The notes under the pieces are model-generated. The model saw nothing but the letters and a program-made list of their open reading frames with translations, searched no databases and was not told the DNA's origin. A stretch of DNA of 64,000 bases from Ciona intestinalis (taxonomy: Eukaryota; Chordata; Ascidiacea; Phlebobranchia; Cionidae). This document shows, piece after piece, positions 12,263-24,500 of the stretch. Positions within the stretch are counted from its first letter, which is position 1. Every line of letters begins with the position of its first letter. Made by a program: the position numbers and the translations under genes. The DNA lies in NCBI RefSeq assembly GCF_000224145.3, contig NC_020177.2:1043415-1107414 (forward strand), in the 5' to 3' direction.

Positions 12263-13235
12263 TTAACCCAAAAAGTGCTGAATAAACAATGCAGCCAGCA
12301 TAGAAATAGCAATGAGAATATTTCCTCCCCCGAGTTTCAAAGATCCACCAGCTAAAGTGTTGGTGTTTGTACCATTGTTACAATTATCTGAAAAAATCAG
12401 AAATTACCGAGTGCTTAGTATAAGCTTAACATTATATTACTTGTGCTGCATGTTGACAAGCATGTTACCAGTATTCCGTTGATTCCTGTACACGATGAAG
12501 GTAATGCACTTACACCGCATGATCGTGTAGTGGTTGTCAATACTGTGGAGATTGAAGTATGAATCAAAGTAGTTTAAATGATTTGCTTAAGCTGTATTAT
12601 AAGGCTCACTTGGAGTGTACGTGGTCGTGGTTAAACATACACCGGCTGGGCAATCTACAGAGTTGCTGGTGGAAACAGATCCTGTAAGACATCCAGTTGC
12701 TCCCGAAGTCGTACATATATGGCAATTGATGGCCAAACCTGCAGGAATAAAATCAATATAAAGTTGGCGACTCAAGCCCACAAAATGAATAAATTATTGT
12801 CAATTTTTATCCTTGCGGCACCTACAGTCGTTCAACACGGGCGTACTTATAGTACACCTTTGTTATTGTTTGCAACAAATGTTTTTAATATTCGGTTTGG
12901 TATGCCGTAATTGTAAGACGTTTAACCCAAATTGCAATAAGTTTAATCGCTATGTGTAATACATTACGGTGGGGTAGATAATGGGAGATCTATTTATTTA
13001 CTTTTTTTATTTATTGTCCCATTTGGTAGTAAACAAAGAACATTCGAAGAACTATAAAACCTAACCTTACGACTCCCATAAACCGTTACTTATTAGATTT
13101 AAAACACGATCAGGATGTTTGGATGTCCCGTCTTCCCCACCCTGGAAAATCATACTAATGCGGTTGAAAACATATCTTACCTTGACCAACAGTCAATGCA
13201 AGAACAATGCACAAGAAAAGAGCTGTTTTAGCCAT
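12263..13235 (-). CDS. Ly6/uPAR-like GPI-anchored protein, duplicate copy 2
   Basis: Exons 13235-13181, 12738-12610, 12542-12441 and 12387-12263 give 136 residues in frame. The signal peptide is the same as copy 1 (MAKTALFLCIVLALTVG). The mature chain starts LAINCHICTTSGATGC, keeps all ten cysteines and ends in a GPI-type hydrophobic tail (ILIAISMLAALFIQ). Differences from copy 1 are scattered point changes such as VDCPAG for VNCPTG. Both splice signals and frame are intact, so the copy is probably functional. Intron 1 contains the inherited MITE. Confidence 0.83.
12960..13145. mobile_element. MITE in intron 1 of the copy-2 Ly6-like gene
   Basis: It is the sister of the element at 9932: the same position in the intron and the same truncated right end (CCCCACCCTGGAAAATCATA). 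Its left end is more decayed (TTACGGTGGGGTAGATAATG). Confidence 0.65.
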
Positions 13236-13449
13236 TGTATAGTAAAGTCAGATATACTACCAAGTGAGCCTTAATATAAAAAATAATACCTAAAATATAT
13301 AAGATTAATGCTACTGCATAAATAGGTAATGGTAGAACTATAATAGGTTTGGTTGCTACTGATGTCAAAACCGTTTGCAAATGAAATATATATCAATAAG
13401 ACCATGCCCGAGAGGTTAATAAAACAAACCAACACAATAGCACTTCGTC

Positions 13450-15250
13450 AACTTTTATAATTCATAGAACTCGTAATGAGAATTCCATTTTGTGTGCGCT
13501 ATTTTCTTAGAAAACAACCCACGAGTTCGCAGTTTGATTGTTTCGTTGGCACAAAGGCAGAACTTAAGAATGGTGGTTGGGTGTTACATGATATTGATAT
13601 ACCTTGGCGTGCCTCGTGTAAACATAGGAATAAAGCATTGTCTCGTCACTCTTGTGTTTGTGCGTTGCCTTATAGTTATACTGTTGCTACAACGGATAGT
13701 GGCGAACAAAGCGTATTAGTTAAGTTCGATCTCGTTACGGGTAAATAAAGAACAAAAGCCTAATCGTCAAATGAAACCTCGTTTTTTTTTAATATTTAAA
13801 ATACCCAAACACATTGGAGCATTGAGCTTTATATAGGTTTAACCGAATTTTATCTTTTAGGTTTATTTTTTGTTTTTGTGTATGAGTGCGATTTGAACAC
13901 CAATCAGTGAACATTGGGTTGGAGATTGTGCTGTTTAGTGTTTTCATAACCCTTTGAGCGCGAGATTGGTTTTCGTAATTTTTCACTTTTTGACCAGGTC
14001 TCACTTAATTGGATTTTGCAAGCAAAGCATATCAGCTAGACCAAAACTTTCTTTAGGAAGTTTGTGCAGTATAAAATTATCTTCAAATTCATATTTTTAT
14101 CTTTTTTGATGACGTCATCATAAAATTGATGACGTCATAACAAATCTTAGATTATTCAATATTTCAAAAAAAAACAGAAATATTAACCAGGGAAAAAATC
14201 CGCTCACAATGGAAGCAGTCCCCATAACCTGTCGGTTAGCGGCGGGCGCAATACCCATAGCGCTGCAGCGCCAGACACAGCGTTGGCAACACCAAGCATG
14301 GTATCTTCTAGTTTGGGTGAACGCTTTCTTTTACCAGTTAACTACTGCGCCGTTTATAAGAATGGGTTTCCCAACTGCTTTTCATGCGAACAAAGAAATG
14401 CCTTTACTTGAATTTGCATAAAAGATCGCTTCCTACAGCAACACTATTTGTGTTTGGTAAATAAACGTAGAAAGTACAACATTGCACCAGACATGCAAAT
14501 AATATAAAACTCGTTTCTGTTATTGTTACTTTTTATTACGAATACCTTGAGCAACTAGGTTATAAAACCAAGCAGTTTTACTTCATCAAACTTTTATTTG
14601 TTTGGCTACATTACCTTTGCAGGGGGGCAAGATAATAAAGTAATATGAATGCTAACAAGGCGTCGTAAAATTTAATAAAGACTGATGCAACAATAAACCA
14701 AAATGTTTAAAAGTCAAGTTTGACTTTTGAATTTAGAAGCGAACTTAACTTTTTTGGAAGGTGCGATAAAAATTATTCCATTACAGCAGCATCTTAGTAT
14801 GAGATAAAAAAAACTTAAATTGTTACCGAAGTAAGAGAAGCATAATTGTTCATAGATAATCTTTAGGGAGCCGAATCTAACCATGCCAATTTCTCTTTGA
14901 AATTATACCATTTTCGAGTTTCCGTCACTTTGTCGCGTGTAATAATGGGGCAAAACACTGGCCGGCCAGCAAATAATAATTTCATTTTGCCGATACCTCG
15001 AAAACGGTTTATATATTCTTGTGAAACTTTGTCTACCGGTGCAGGGGCAGACATATATTGTTTATTGCAACAAATATTGTTGGTGATATGCAGTACCTTT
15101 TTAGTGATATTGTGTGAGTCGCCTCCTGCCAAACTTATTTTTATATTATTGCGGTAATTTGCTCACAGTTATCTTAAGTAAATTACTTTTCAATTCAAGT
15201 TTTGTTTTTAGTCCACTGTATACTCGATTTCTTCAGAAAACCCGAAAGTG
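13450..15250. other. Gene-free spacer with a GC-rich patch and paired CRE-like sites
   Basis: No exon set can be supported. A markedly GC-rich segment lies at 14205-14290. Two TGACGTCA palindromes lie at 14110-14117 and 14130-14137. An open frame of 89 codons on the minus strand (15132-14863) has no start context, splice partner or similarity that I recognise, and may be a repeat remnant. Confidence 0.4.
14110..14137. promoter_or_regulatory. Pair of consensus CRE/ATF palindromes
   Basis: TGACGTCA occurs twice with 20 bp between starts, each inside the longer shared context TTGATGACGTCAT. It lies about 1.1 kb upstream of the plus-strand Ly6-like gene at 15257. Binding of CREB/ATF-type bZIP factors is established for this motif; use here is a guess. 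Confidence 0.3.
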
Positions 15251-15256
15251 TATGAA

Positions 15257-16457
15257 ATGATTTCTACTTTTTGTTTGATGTTTCTTGTCATGGCTATTGC
15301 TGCCGATACAGGTTTGATATTTAGTTAATATCGTATAAGGTGGGGGAAAATGGGACCCCTTAAGCACATAATATCTAAATATCCTGATCGTGTAGGGGTT
15401 TTGAGAATACGGTTTTATAATTCTTTGAATGTTCTTTGTTTACGACCAAATGGGACGAGAAAATGGAATGATTATGTGTTCCATTTTCCTCTTTCTACTA
15501 TATACAGTTATATGGCTGTTACAGCAGCTAACATAGCAATAGGGCAGGATAAGCGAATGTCGAAAATACTGTAACATTTAAGAGGGTTTTTAAAAAGCGT
15601 CCGAACCACCCTTTCTTATTATTACAAGCAAAGGTAAAACAGCCCAAAACTATATGGCAAAGCGGATAATATAAACCGTGTTCAAATATAAATAATATAT
15701 TACTGGCTAAACAAAATGTTGTAAGCATAGTGCGTAAAACAAATGTGCATTTTTACCAAACGAAATTTGTTTCACAGCTTGTGCGATACGTTGCTATCAA
15801 TGCGAGACCAGCACCGCTAATCGTAATCGTGGCTGTGAAAAGGGATTTCTTGATCCGGCGTACGAAATAGAATGTCCTGATGGTTTAAACTATTGCGAGA
15901 CAACAACAACGACAAATTATTGCTGCAAGTTTTTTTAACCAGAACCATTTTATGAAATCGCTTTCGAATCCAAGAAAACATTGTTGACACCAACTGGGTT
16001 TTATTGAACCTAAAAACGTTTAAATGTGTTGTCTAAATTGTAAACCAAATTGAAAAAACACATCATTTGTTTTAAAACCGATTCAGCAGAATTATTTACT
16101 CAATATAAAAACGGCATCGGGGTTATAGACTTACTTCCTCCGTAAGTGCTTATAATCGAGTTAAAGCTCACTTGTCTTGTTTTAACAGTGTCGAAAGTCA
16201 CCAGTGTTACCACCACAAGAAACTGTACGTCATCTCCTAAATCGTGGTGTTATAACGTGGGGTGTAATTCCGAATCCTGTAGATCGACATGCAAAACAGG
16301 TATTATTATTCGCCACATTGCTAACGTAGCATTTTTATGTTTTGCTTTAATAGACTTGTGTAACGACGATGGCGGAGCTATGAGCAACGTAGCCGGGAAG
16401 TTTCTTATTTCAACTGCAATGCTCGTCCCACTTTTTATGCAGCGCTTCATTAGTTAA
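15257..16457 (+). CDS. Ly6/uPAR-like GPI-anchored protein with a GC-AG intron
   Basis: Exons 15257-15311, 15778-15924, 16189-16299 and 16354-16457 give 138 residues. Exon 1 is again 55 nt and encodes a signal peptide (MISTFCLMFLVMAIAAD). The chain continues IRCYQCETS and has about 13 cysteines, more than its neighbours, ending DLCNDDGG. The tail is hydrophobic (FLISTAMLVPLFMQRFIS). Exon 2 ends at TGCT|GCAAGT: a GC donor is the only site that keeps phase 1, and reading through hits a TAA eight bases later. Intron 1 holds a MITE. Confidence 0.78.
15334..15502. mobile_element. MITE in intron 1
   Basis: It starts TATAAGGTGGGGGAAAATGGG just 23 bp after the exon-1 donor and ends TTTCTACTATA. It is on the same side of the gene as the copies in the 10.1 and 13.2 kb genes, but its ends and flanks differ, so it may be an independent insertion. 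Confidence 0.6.
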
Positions 16458-16659
16458 ACTGTTTCCGTTATCGAAGCTTTATAATTGTGTAACCGTAGTG
16501 TTTGTGATTTAATTTTGTAGGCTTTTGTATAGTAGTTTGTATTTAAGCTCGTAATTATTTTCTGAGACATTGCATTTAATTATGAGTTAAACTTAGTAGT
16601 AGTTGTTTTAAATATACTTGGATTTAATACAATCAATAGAAAAATGTTTCTGTCTGAGT

Positions 16660-16849
16660 TATAAGAGGGGGAGGTGGGGGAAGATGGGACACTTTTTTAT
16701 TTAATTTTCTCGTCAAATTTGGTAGTAAACAAAAACATTCAAAGAATTATGAAACCATGTTCTCAGGCTTCCATGCGGACCGTTGTTAATTAAAAACACT
16801 GTTAGGATATTTGGATAAAGGTGTCCCATCTCCCTCCCACCCTACTTAC
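16660..16849. mobile_element. MITE copy
   Basis: The left end GAGGTGGGGGAAGATGGGAC and right end GTGTCCCATCTCCCTCCCAC are clear. Confidence 0.65.
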
Positions 16850-17691
16850 TTCATTCTGATGTGCAATCGCCCACTGTATGACTGCATATTGATATGCCAT
16901 GTTTGTAATGGCTGCCATATTATACGCGGGTATTGGCGGAAACTTTGTAGATTTTTTTTAAATAAAAAGAATTCCAAATCTTCTCGTATATAAGGCTAAT
17001 ATACCCAGCATATTGTGTAAGACACTTATTGCTACCAGTAGACTACTTTATAGTGTAGAATTAGTGTCCAGGGCAGCACAACGTTTAATGTTCTATTATG
17101 GTGGTGAATACAGCAGGTTGTTCAAATTTTCAGCCGTTCAGGAAAACACAAACAAAAATTGCTAAGTCACATACTTGCTATAACTCGTAAGCGGACACGA
17201 GGTACTTTATTCATTCATGTATCTGAGTCACGTTTGACTAAACAAAAACACACCAAAACAAAATCGACACACACAGCAACGAAAGTGATTGTTCCTCAAG
17301 GAAATGACGGACTGCCATTATTGAATGAAAAAAAAAACAGTAATCTCTCCGGGTTAAAAAGTGAAACTGATGCTCATGAAACAAAGAACATTTTTCTATA
17401 GGAAGCGAAAGAGGAACTTAGAATATTTCAATTAAAAGGGAAATTTTTTACCTTCCTAGTAAACAAGCGGTCAGCAAAATTTTCAAAGTTTCCGCACAGT
17501 TTTCTATTGATTTCTTTTATTTTTTGTTCCCATAAACAATTGAGAGTTCCTTAAAATGTGATTTCCCTTTGCAAGTAACAAATATATAAATACAGGTGGT
17601 TAAGAGGTTTGATTAGTTTAATTAAAAACTTAAAACCGATTATTTCAAAGTTAACTTTTAGCTGTACAGTTATAGGCTACTGTAAGAAACA

Positions 17692-19106
17692 ATGTCGGTT
17701 TCACTGTTTGTGCTGTTTGTGGTCGTTACTATAACTACAAACAAAGGTCAGTGTTGTTATCTACGTTTTGTTCAATTTTATATTATCTTAAAATAAATAG
17801 CAATAAAACACAAAGACGAAGGGGATTAAAAGGAATAAATGTAGCCTGTTGCCCCTCGCGTGGCGGGGCAAAGACAAAATATATGGGTATTTTGTTTCAT
17901 ACACCTCGTGCTCACAAGTATATACAACAGTAGCAGTCTCGCTTCTGTAATCACTGGGCAAAAAGCAGATTACTGCGCCCTATCGCCGGACAAAGACGTA
18001 ATATAATTGCTTTTCAAAATTAAACGTGCGTTTGCGGTGCATAAACTTACAAAGACTTTATAACACTTGTTAATATGTAGGATTGGCCATGAATTGCTAT
18101 TCGTGTTCGACGGCTTCTACAGGTTGTGAGACTGGCTTTGTTTCCGAAACTTATTCTGTTCCTTGCTCGTCAGGAGTTTGCTATACCCGCACGTTGTACA
18201 ACTCCAGTAAGCAACATAAACAGTAATAATGTAAATTAAAGTTATGTTCATTAAATAAATTATCTGATTTTAATAGACTTCGTACTATAATGTGGAGATA
18301 CTTTATGGTATAGTGAAGAGACTCACTTAACTAGTTGAAATAACTTTTTATAGGACTTACGAGATACGTGCTCATTTATTATTATTATTTCTTTGTGCAT
18401 ACAGATTCAGGTGAAGAAAGGGGGTGTGGAAGTGGCATGGAAAGTGAAGGCTGTTCCAAAGGGCCTGATGGCAAGTCCTTATGTACATCCACTTGCAGAA
18501 CAAGTAATAAAATTAATTTTAGTAGCAAACAATTTTAACGTTTTAATCTAAGCGCTCATTTAAAACCGGTGCTATAGCATTTGTACAGCCTTTTTTTGCC
18601 TCTACACCAGAGAATATGGGCTCGAGGTTCAGCTTTGCTGAGCCATTGTGGTCGATATGTGTTCCTTATTGGAAAGCATCTAGTGGTTCCTCATAACTTG
18701 TCTAAATTGTCAGCCATATCAAAACAATTACCTACACAGTTATATACGTGGTAACTTGTAAGTGGGTACGAAGTGTGTAAAACAGAACACTCGCGTTATA
18801 ACGACCATTGTCGCCGCTTCTCTACAACCTGGTGCAAACGTATTTTTTTGCTTTGCAGATAATTGTAACACCGGAGCAGCTCTAAATAACTTATACTCGG
18901 ATGTTTCTTCTTTAATTCCACCACCGGGTCAGTTATTTGGAATACCTGATTATAGTGATGTTTTGAACAAAATCGGTGATACCGTTCTTGGGGGACACAA
19001 ATTCCCCAATCCTGCCCGCGGTGGAGCTTCAAAATTTGGAGGAGGAATTGTCTTTATTTTAGTTTCTGTGCTCGCACCTCTGACCGTGCAATTTATTCTC
19101 GGTTAA
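17692..19106 (+). CDS. Ly6/uPAR-like GPI-anchored protein with long stalk
   Basis: Exons 17692-17746, 18081-18206, 18405-18503 and 18859-19106 join in phase 1 and give 175 residues. The signal peptide is MSVSLFVLFVVVTITTN. The mature chain starts LAMNCYSCSTASTGC and has ten cysteines ending DNCNTG or NNCNTG at the exon junction. Exon 4 is twice the usual length. It adds a Pro/Ser-rich stalk (SSLIPPPGQLFGIPDYSD) before the hydrophobic GPI-type tail (IVFILVSVLAPLTVQFILG). The longer stalk would hold the domain further from the membrane (inference). Confidence 0.82.
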
Positions 19107-19252
19107 TAATCAAGCACAATAACTGATTAAACGGACATACAGGTCTATAGGGTTAAATATCACTGAACTATTCTGGGCAAGTCATTTTTTTGCAGTTCAG
19201 TGGTCAAATTATGAAACTATTAGTCGTGCTTTTGTGTAATTAACAATACATA

Positions 19253-19446
19253 TAGTAGGGTGAGAGAATATGAGACAATTTTTATTAGTTCTAATTTCTC
19301 ATCCCATTTTGTAGTAAACAAAGAACATTCAAAGATGTATAAAACCATATTCTAACGACTCCCATAGATCGTTGTTACTTGTTTAAAACACGGTCAGAAT
19401 ATTTAGATATTATAACTAAAGGTGACCCGTCTTCTCCCACCCTATA
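19253..19446. mobile_element. MITE copy
   Basis: It starts TAGTAGGGTGAGAGAATATG and ends CTTCTCCCACCCTATATA, just downstream of the last Ly6-like gene. Confidence 0.65.
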
Positions 19447-21500
19447 TAACAAACCTTTGTAAATAACAAATTGTTTTAATTGTTTCTTAATTTTGCGAAT
19501 GTGTTTCTTCTTTTTAATGGTTTAGTAATTATTATACTTTTATATATGTCCGTTAGGTGTAGCGACCACGCTTATTTTCTTCCAACTAAATGTAAATATG
19601 TTTTTAACTGTAAGCGTGTTTTAACAACTGTTGTTTTGTCGCTATATCCTGTCTTTTCGTTTGAAACATTTCTAAATCTTCGCTACTGTAATCAAAGAGA
19701 CAAATAAAAGTTATTATTATATTATTATTATTATTATTATTATTACTTTTAATATAATCGCTGTTCATGTGTATAATGATTGCAAATAAATAGTCATATT
19801 TATTGCCATTTTATCAATAATATTTGTTGTAAAAAGACCTATTAAATAAAACTTTATGCCGATAATTTTTAAACGACAAAATGGCTACGATACGAATAAT
19901 AGAAGGAAAGATATAACTAAACCACAAACAAAGTTACTTTCATTTGACTCTTTAAAAACGATGGCAAAGATTAAATAATTAAGCGAAGAGAGTGTGTTAA
20001 ATTAACACTTCTGACTACCTGTCTTTTCGCTTTGGTCAACTCTCTTGTTCTTCGTTATCGTGATTGAAGAGACAAAATAAATTTCATTTATTCACATGCC
20101 CATTATTGAGACGCACTGGTGCATTGCAAACTAAACACGCAGTATTGGGTTGGTCGATCAAAGTAAGCAAGCAAGTTAGGTATTTTTACAATTAAAGTTT
20201 AACATTAATAAAAAGGGAATTTATGTCTGCTTCTACAGTTATATTAGATATTATTTGTTGTTAGAAAATGGACAAAAATGCTTTGCATTTTCTTAAGTAA
20301 CAGAGAGACTTAATGATAGTTATAGTTTCATCGCCAAAAATCACCGGTCGCTAGATAAAGAAATGCATTTTAAGTAGTTAGTATAATGACGTCAATGCGC
20401 CGAATAGGTTTGAATGTTCTAAAAAGAATGTTCTCGGTAGAATAATTTTTTATTACTTGTAAAAGTATTTATATAAGATTTTTTTGTTTACATTTTTTGC
20501 ATATGATTAGGACTAAGTTTGTCAATTAGTTATTTAAATGTAAAATAATCCAAAGCACCAAAATAGTTTGTGAAATAAGGGTTCACCAGCTATGTCATAC
20601 ATAACAGCCAAAATATATTGGCTTTTTAAGTGTTTTTGTCATTGCTTCTATTCAGTGTTGGCAGTGTTACTATGACTTCACAAAGAACAATGACCCACAA
20701 AGGTGATAATACTATGTAACCAATCTGCATAGTATGGCAGGTGCACCAGCGATTTTGTTAAAGAATGCTTGGGAATGCTGGCGATAACTTGTCCCACTCA
20801 CGCCAATTAATTAAACAATGAACCGATTCTGCGTTAAATTAAGTAGGATTTTCCAATTTAGTTTGGAGATGTAACTGCTTTGTGCGGCAATTTTAAAAAT
20901 AGCACGCACACATGTAAAAAATCACTGTTTTACACGCGCAAGATCTCATTAGAAACTGCTATATTCTGCCAGACTGACTATATAGCTTTTAAACTAGCAC
21001 AAGAAGGCAAAATCCAATCACTATGTATTCTTCTTGAATAGCTGGTCAGCTTAATATGGTAGAAGCACGCGCAATTTTGTTTACGAAATGTATCTTGAGA
21101 TACATGTTCTCCTGTTTCAGTAATTCCAACCAATTCAACAATAAACCAAATGTGTATTAAAATAAATGGGACTACTTAACATGACTTGGATTACAAATTT
21201 TACTGCCGAATTTGAACATTTGTACTTTTTTCCAAAAAATGTAAACCTGGCACAAGAGAGATCTCGTCAGGAACTGACATATTCAGCAGTCTGAAATAAT
21301 GGGACATCTGTGTCATTTTATAACTCTTTAAAGTTTATATCATGTTGCCGCAACCACATTTTTGTTTTTATATTTTATATCAGCAAATAGCGATCACATA
21401 GTTATTAAATGGGCCTAATGCATTATGTGCTCAATTATTTTCTATTTTACAGACTGTGTATTCATTTAAGTCTGCTGTGTTAATTGTTTAAAACGGTCGA
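19447..21500. other. Gene-free spacer
   Basis: AT-rich, with a TTA trinucleotide run at 19709-19745. No exon is supported. It separates the Ly6-like cluster from ctdnep1 and should hold the ctdnep1 promoter. Confidence 0.5.
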
Positions 21501-21554
21501 CTGAATTACCTAACATACACTGGCCAAGACACAATTTTGTGTTACTGCTTTTCT

Positions 21555-24500
21555 ATGAATGAAAAGGACTACACAAGCTTAGAACTTCACACTCCTGCTT
21601 CTTTATCTATGTTCCCCAAAGCTTTTTGGGGCCTGCTTGGCGCAGCGTGGAGCTTTATTGTCTACTTTTTCAGAAAAAATACTCGTAAAGTGAGTTTTTG
21701 TTTTATGTTTATACATTCATAGGCACCTAACCTGGGGTAGCAAGGGTAGGGCGACTCTTTAAATTTGATATTTGACAAATGAAATATTTAAAGAGTCCTG
21801 CCAAACTTGGATTACCCTGTTTACAATACATCACATAAAGTATGTTTATGTTGTGAATACTTTTTGTAGGCTTTATCTTTGTGGTGTGTGAAATGTGACA
21901 TTTTAAATTGATGATTCTAATAAACCAGGATCAAATTTGTAGGCTATACATTTATCAGTATTAAATTTCTGTTTGTGTATATTTATCTTTCTTAACCTTT
22001 TAACATTGACCCAAATAATAAACATGAATGAATAGCAAAGCTTTGACCCTAAAAGTATAAATCAAACATGTTTTTTAACCATACACAAAATATAAGGATT
22101 AAAATATTTTTGATCACTTTAGCAGGCGACCCACTTCTTGTACAAGGAGCTCAGTAGCACTGCAATTGAGCATTTAAGAATTGTTTGTGATTAAATTTAT
22201 TATTCAATGTTTTTCTAATTCCAGCTGATAGCTCACCAAACTGTTCGTTATGAGGTGATGCCCCTTACTCCTATTTCAAGGCTGCGTTTAGGTAATGCAT
22301 TAAAACATTTAAAAATTCATTATTTTGTTGTTTCAACAAATATATACTTAGTAAAATATGGGTAATGATGCTGTGGCTAAATAAGTGCAATTACTACATC
22401 ACTTGCATCTTAACCAAAGAGCACCGGGTTCAAAACTGATGTCATATAAAAACTTGTCTAGTTTGTAAAACTAATGGTGTGTGTCATGAGAAAATATTTA
22501 CATTGCCACATAGCTATGTGGGGATTGAAGATAAAACGCTATCTTTGTTTGATGAACATTTGAAGTTGTAGTTAGAATGTCTTGTTCAATAATACTACCA
22601 TTGTGTCTGTGTGTGTCCTTGGGTAAATTAGTTCACCCCTTTACTACACATTTGCAGTCATACACAAGTTAACACAACACATAAAAAGTTACTTTCTTAA
22701 ACTGGAAGTTGTTTGTAAATGTGTATGAAATTCATGTGGGATATCATTTAATTCTATTATTCACACAACAATAAAAGTGTTTTAACGATTAACGCAGTTT
22801 AAAAATAATTATATTGTATAATATATATTATATATATTATATATAGGTATATTATAAATATAAATATAATATATTATATATAGGCCTAGCCTAGCCTATC
22901 CGACTAATAGCTCCAATCTCTATTATATAAAATGTTTAAACATTTACAGCAACAGCTTTGCCTTTAACTTTGGTGGTGAAACAACTTATTTAAACGATAA
23001 CTCAGTTTTAAAAAGAACGCCTAGGTTTATGAAGTACGTAAAATGTTTAATTTTTTAATGTAAATATTATTGACAGGCCAATTAAAGAAAAAGGTTCTTG
23101 TATTAGACCTTGATGAGACATTAATCCATTCACGACATGACAGTGGTGGTTTATTAAGGCCTGCTGTTAAGCCTGACACTCCACCTGACTTTGTTTTAAA
23201 GGTGAGTGTTTTGTAAAACTTTATAACTTTTTTTGATTGGTAAAATTTTGCAATATTTTTTCAATATTTAAAAATTTTATCACTGTATTCTATTTGGTAA
23301 ACGTTTTGTAACCGTGTTTAGGTTTTTAAAAGTTTCTATAAGTTTTTTTTTTGCAAAATTGAGTGCTGCTACCTCTAAAAACCCCCCTATTTACGCCACT
23401 GATTATTCTCATTTTATCCCAGGTTGTGATAGAGCGCCACCCAGTCAAATTCTTTGTACACAAAAGACCTCATGTTGACTTTTTTCTCAGTGTGGTAAGT
23501 ATTCAGGACTGTATAGGCTACTTAAATATAAAATATATATATAGGGACACGGGTCAAGTTTTAATTTGTGTTTTATCCTAAAAATAGTTACACAGATGTA
23601 CAGAGGCATGAGGTGAATGAAACAGAGCACCTATGTAATATATACTGTGGTTGCCACAAGGAAATAAATAACAAATATTAAATCATTGTTAAGTATATTA
23701 CAATAACTAATAATATCAACACAATAAATAATAATATGAGAAAGTTGGCCCTTAGATGCCTACCCCTATTGTAGATATTCATTAGTCATTACTAAAATAA
23801 TATTGATATAAACTTTATATAATTATAGGTAAGCCAGTGGTACGAACTAGTGGTTTTCACTGCTTCGATGGAGATATACGGGTCCGCTGTGTGCGACCGG
23901 TTAGACAAAAATCGCGGAACTTTTAAACGAAGATATTATAGACAGGTAAGGCCAACTTTTGGAAAAAAATGAAATACTTTCTATTACGTCTACGTCTTTT
24001 TAAACACAGTGGTTACTAGTCCGCTATCATTATCAGCTTGTAGGTGTGTGTCTGTGTGTAAGATGTTTAAAAGTAATTGCTCCAACATGTTGGCACTAAC
24101 AAAGTTGCTTATTTGGTTACTCTTAACTAAGTGTAGGTGAGGTGTATAAAGCCACCATATATGGTGTATATTACAACACCCATCTTATAGCTCTTATGTT
24201 ACCGTACAATACCATAACAAATATGTGTTGACTAATTTGTTTTCCTTACTAATAAACAAACATTGTTATACACCCAGCATTGCAAAGTGGACACCGGTAG
24301 TTTTACAAAAGATTTATCGTTTGTTCACAATGATCTATCAAGTATTTTAATCCTTGACAATTCTCCTGGTGCATATAAAGGCTTTCCAGGTGATTTATAT
24401 TATCTAATATCTTGATATAAAATGCATGAAATGAATACTAAGATATGTTATGTATTAAGTGGTAATAGTAAACGATTACCATATGTTACAAACATTGGCA

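Noticed and set aside
13476..13748. 90-codon plus-strand frame upstream of the copy-2 Ly6-like gene
   Set aside because: A second frame is equally open across it and no signal peptide or splice signals fit; probably chance.
14863..15157. Overlapping open frames on both strands
   Set aside because: Both strands are open over the same bases with no recognisable protein; treated as a possible repeat remnant only.
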